This document shows positions 5,243-5,849 of a stretch of 5,849 nt of DNA, in pieces. A program made the translations under genes and the position numbers. The stretch lies in contig SLDE01000032.1 in NCBI GenBank assembly GCA_007125455.1, positions 1-5,849 on the forward strand, given 5' to 3'. The notes beneath the pieces were generated by a model. The model worked only from the letters and a program-made list of their open reading frames with translations. It ran no database searches and had not been told where the DNA came from. Position 1 is the first letter of the stretch; every line of letters begins with the position of its first letter. The stretch comes from Ectothiorhodospiraceae bacterium. GTDB lineage: Bacteria > Pseudomonadota > Gammaproteobacteria > Thiohalomonadales > Thiohalomonadaceae.

Positions 5243-5849
5243 ATGTTGCTTATCCCCGCCATTGACCTGAAAGACGGTAAGTGTGTCCGCCTGCGCCAGG
5301 GACGAATGGACGACGAAACCATCTTCTCCGATGATCCGGTGGCCATGGCTGCCCGTTGGGTCGAGGCTGGCGCGCGCCGCCTGCACCTGGTCGATCTCAA
5401 TGGTGCCTTCGAAGGCAAGCCGGTCAATGGCGATGTGGTACACGCCATCGCCAAGGCCTTTCCCGAAGTGCCGATCCAGATCGGCGGCGGGATCCGCGAC
5501 GAAGAAACCGTACAGGCCTACCTGGATGCCGGGGTGCAATACGTGATCATCGGCACCAAGGCGGTCAGCGCCCCGCATTTCGTCAACGACCTGTGCCTGG
5601 AGTTTCCTGGCCACATCATCGTCGGGCTGGACGCCAAAGACGGCAAGGTCGCCATCGACGGCTGGTCCAAGCTCTCGCGTCACGACGTGATCGACATGGC
5701 AAAGCACTTCGAGCAGGACGGGGTCTCAGCGATCATCTACACCGACATCGGCCGCGATGGAATGATGACCGGCGTCAATGTGGAGGCCACCGTCAAGCTC
5801 GCTCAGGCGGTCAACATCCCCATCATCGCCTCCGGCGGGATCACCAACC
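5243..5849 (+). CDS. hisA: ProFAR isomerase HisA (3' end outside window)
   Basis: The first 202 of roughly 245 residues are present. HisA isomerises ProFAR to PRFAR by an Amadori rearrangement, giving the substrate of HisH-HisF. It is a (beta-alpha)8 barrel. Catalytic D8 lies in MLLIPAIDLKDGKCVRL and the second catalytic acid is D130 (IIVGLDAKDGKVAIDGW). Phosphate-binding glycines appear as QIGGGIR (79-85) and IIGTKAV (102-108) in the first half, and as YTDIGRDGM (166-174) and ASGGITN (196-202) in the second. W141 in the DGW motif and the intact D8/D130 pair favour HisA over the related HisF. The ATG at 5243 has GAGGA 9 nt upstream (5229-5233). The frame is open to the window edge. It probably belongs to the hisB-hisH unit despite the 203-bp gap. 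Confidence 0.97.
   Translation, partial: MLLIPAIDLKDGKCVRLRQGRMDDETIFSDDPVAMAARWVEAGARRLHLVDLNGAFEGKPVNGDVVHAIAKAFPEVPIQIGGGIRDEETVQAYLDAGVQYVIIGTKAVSAPHFVNDLCLEFPGHIIVGLDAKDGKVAIDGWSKLSRHDVIDMAKHFEQDGVSAIIYTDIGRDGMMTGVNVEATVKLAQAVNIPIIASGGITN

Noticed and set aside
5123..5707. 194-codon open frame on the minus strand opposite hisA
   Set aside because: The plus strand encodes an unmistakable HisA; this frame is a codon-bias shadow.
1..5849. CRISPR arrays, tRNA or rRNA genes, transposases, phage or defence genes
   Set aside because: I saw no regularly spaced direct repeats, no RNA gene signatures and no such coding regions. Apart from the gaps described, the window is filled by conserved respiratory, regulatory and histidine genes.

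Overview
The window looks like ordinary chromosomal DNA of a facultative or microaerophilic proteobacterium, most likely a gammaproteobacterium. The evidence is a cbb3-type oxidase operon beside a four-cysteine Fnr/Anr regulator, and a stand-alone (not fused) HisB followed by hisH and hisA. An environmental lineage such as a sulfur-oxidising or Chromatiales-like bacterium would fit, but nothing here proves the genus.

Layout. Positions 1-2321, minus strand: the start of a ccoNOQ operon. It is transcribed right to left as ccoN (897-2321, GTG start), ccoO (140-877) and the first 45 codons of ccoQ (1-135); ccoP is expected off the left edge. Positions 2322-2833: an unusually long gap of 512 bp, with a candidate sigma70 promoter close to ccoN, several inverted repeats, an AT-rich stretch and a good FNR/ANR box at 2757-2770. 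Positions 2834-3616, minus strand: fnr/anr, with all four Fe-S cysteines and the E..SR recognition helix. Positions 3617-3791: divergent promoter region between fnr and the his genes. Positions 3792-5849, plus strand: hisB, hisH and a hisA cut by the right edge after 202 codons. A 203-bp gap between hisH and hisA carries a long inverted repeat (5082-5160).

How the parts fit. Fnr/Anr regulators sense oxygen loss and commonly activate ccoNOQP, the high-affinity oxidase used at low oxygen, so an fnr gene directly upstream of cco with an FNR box between them makes regulatory sense. The his genes are a separate unit: HisB makes imidazole-acetol phosphate, HisA isomerises ProFAR, and HisH supplies ammonia to HisF (expected just past the right edge).

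I do not see a new multi-gene system. The points worth a second look are non-coding: the FNR box about 436 bp from ccoN, with possible -10 elements on both sides; the hairpin-rich leader below it; the 79-bp palindromic element between hisH and hisA; and a half-conserved FNR site at about -41.5 of a possible fnr promoter.
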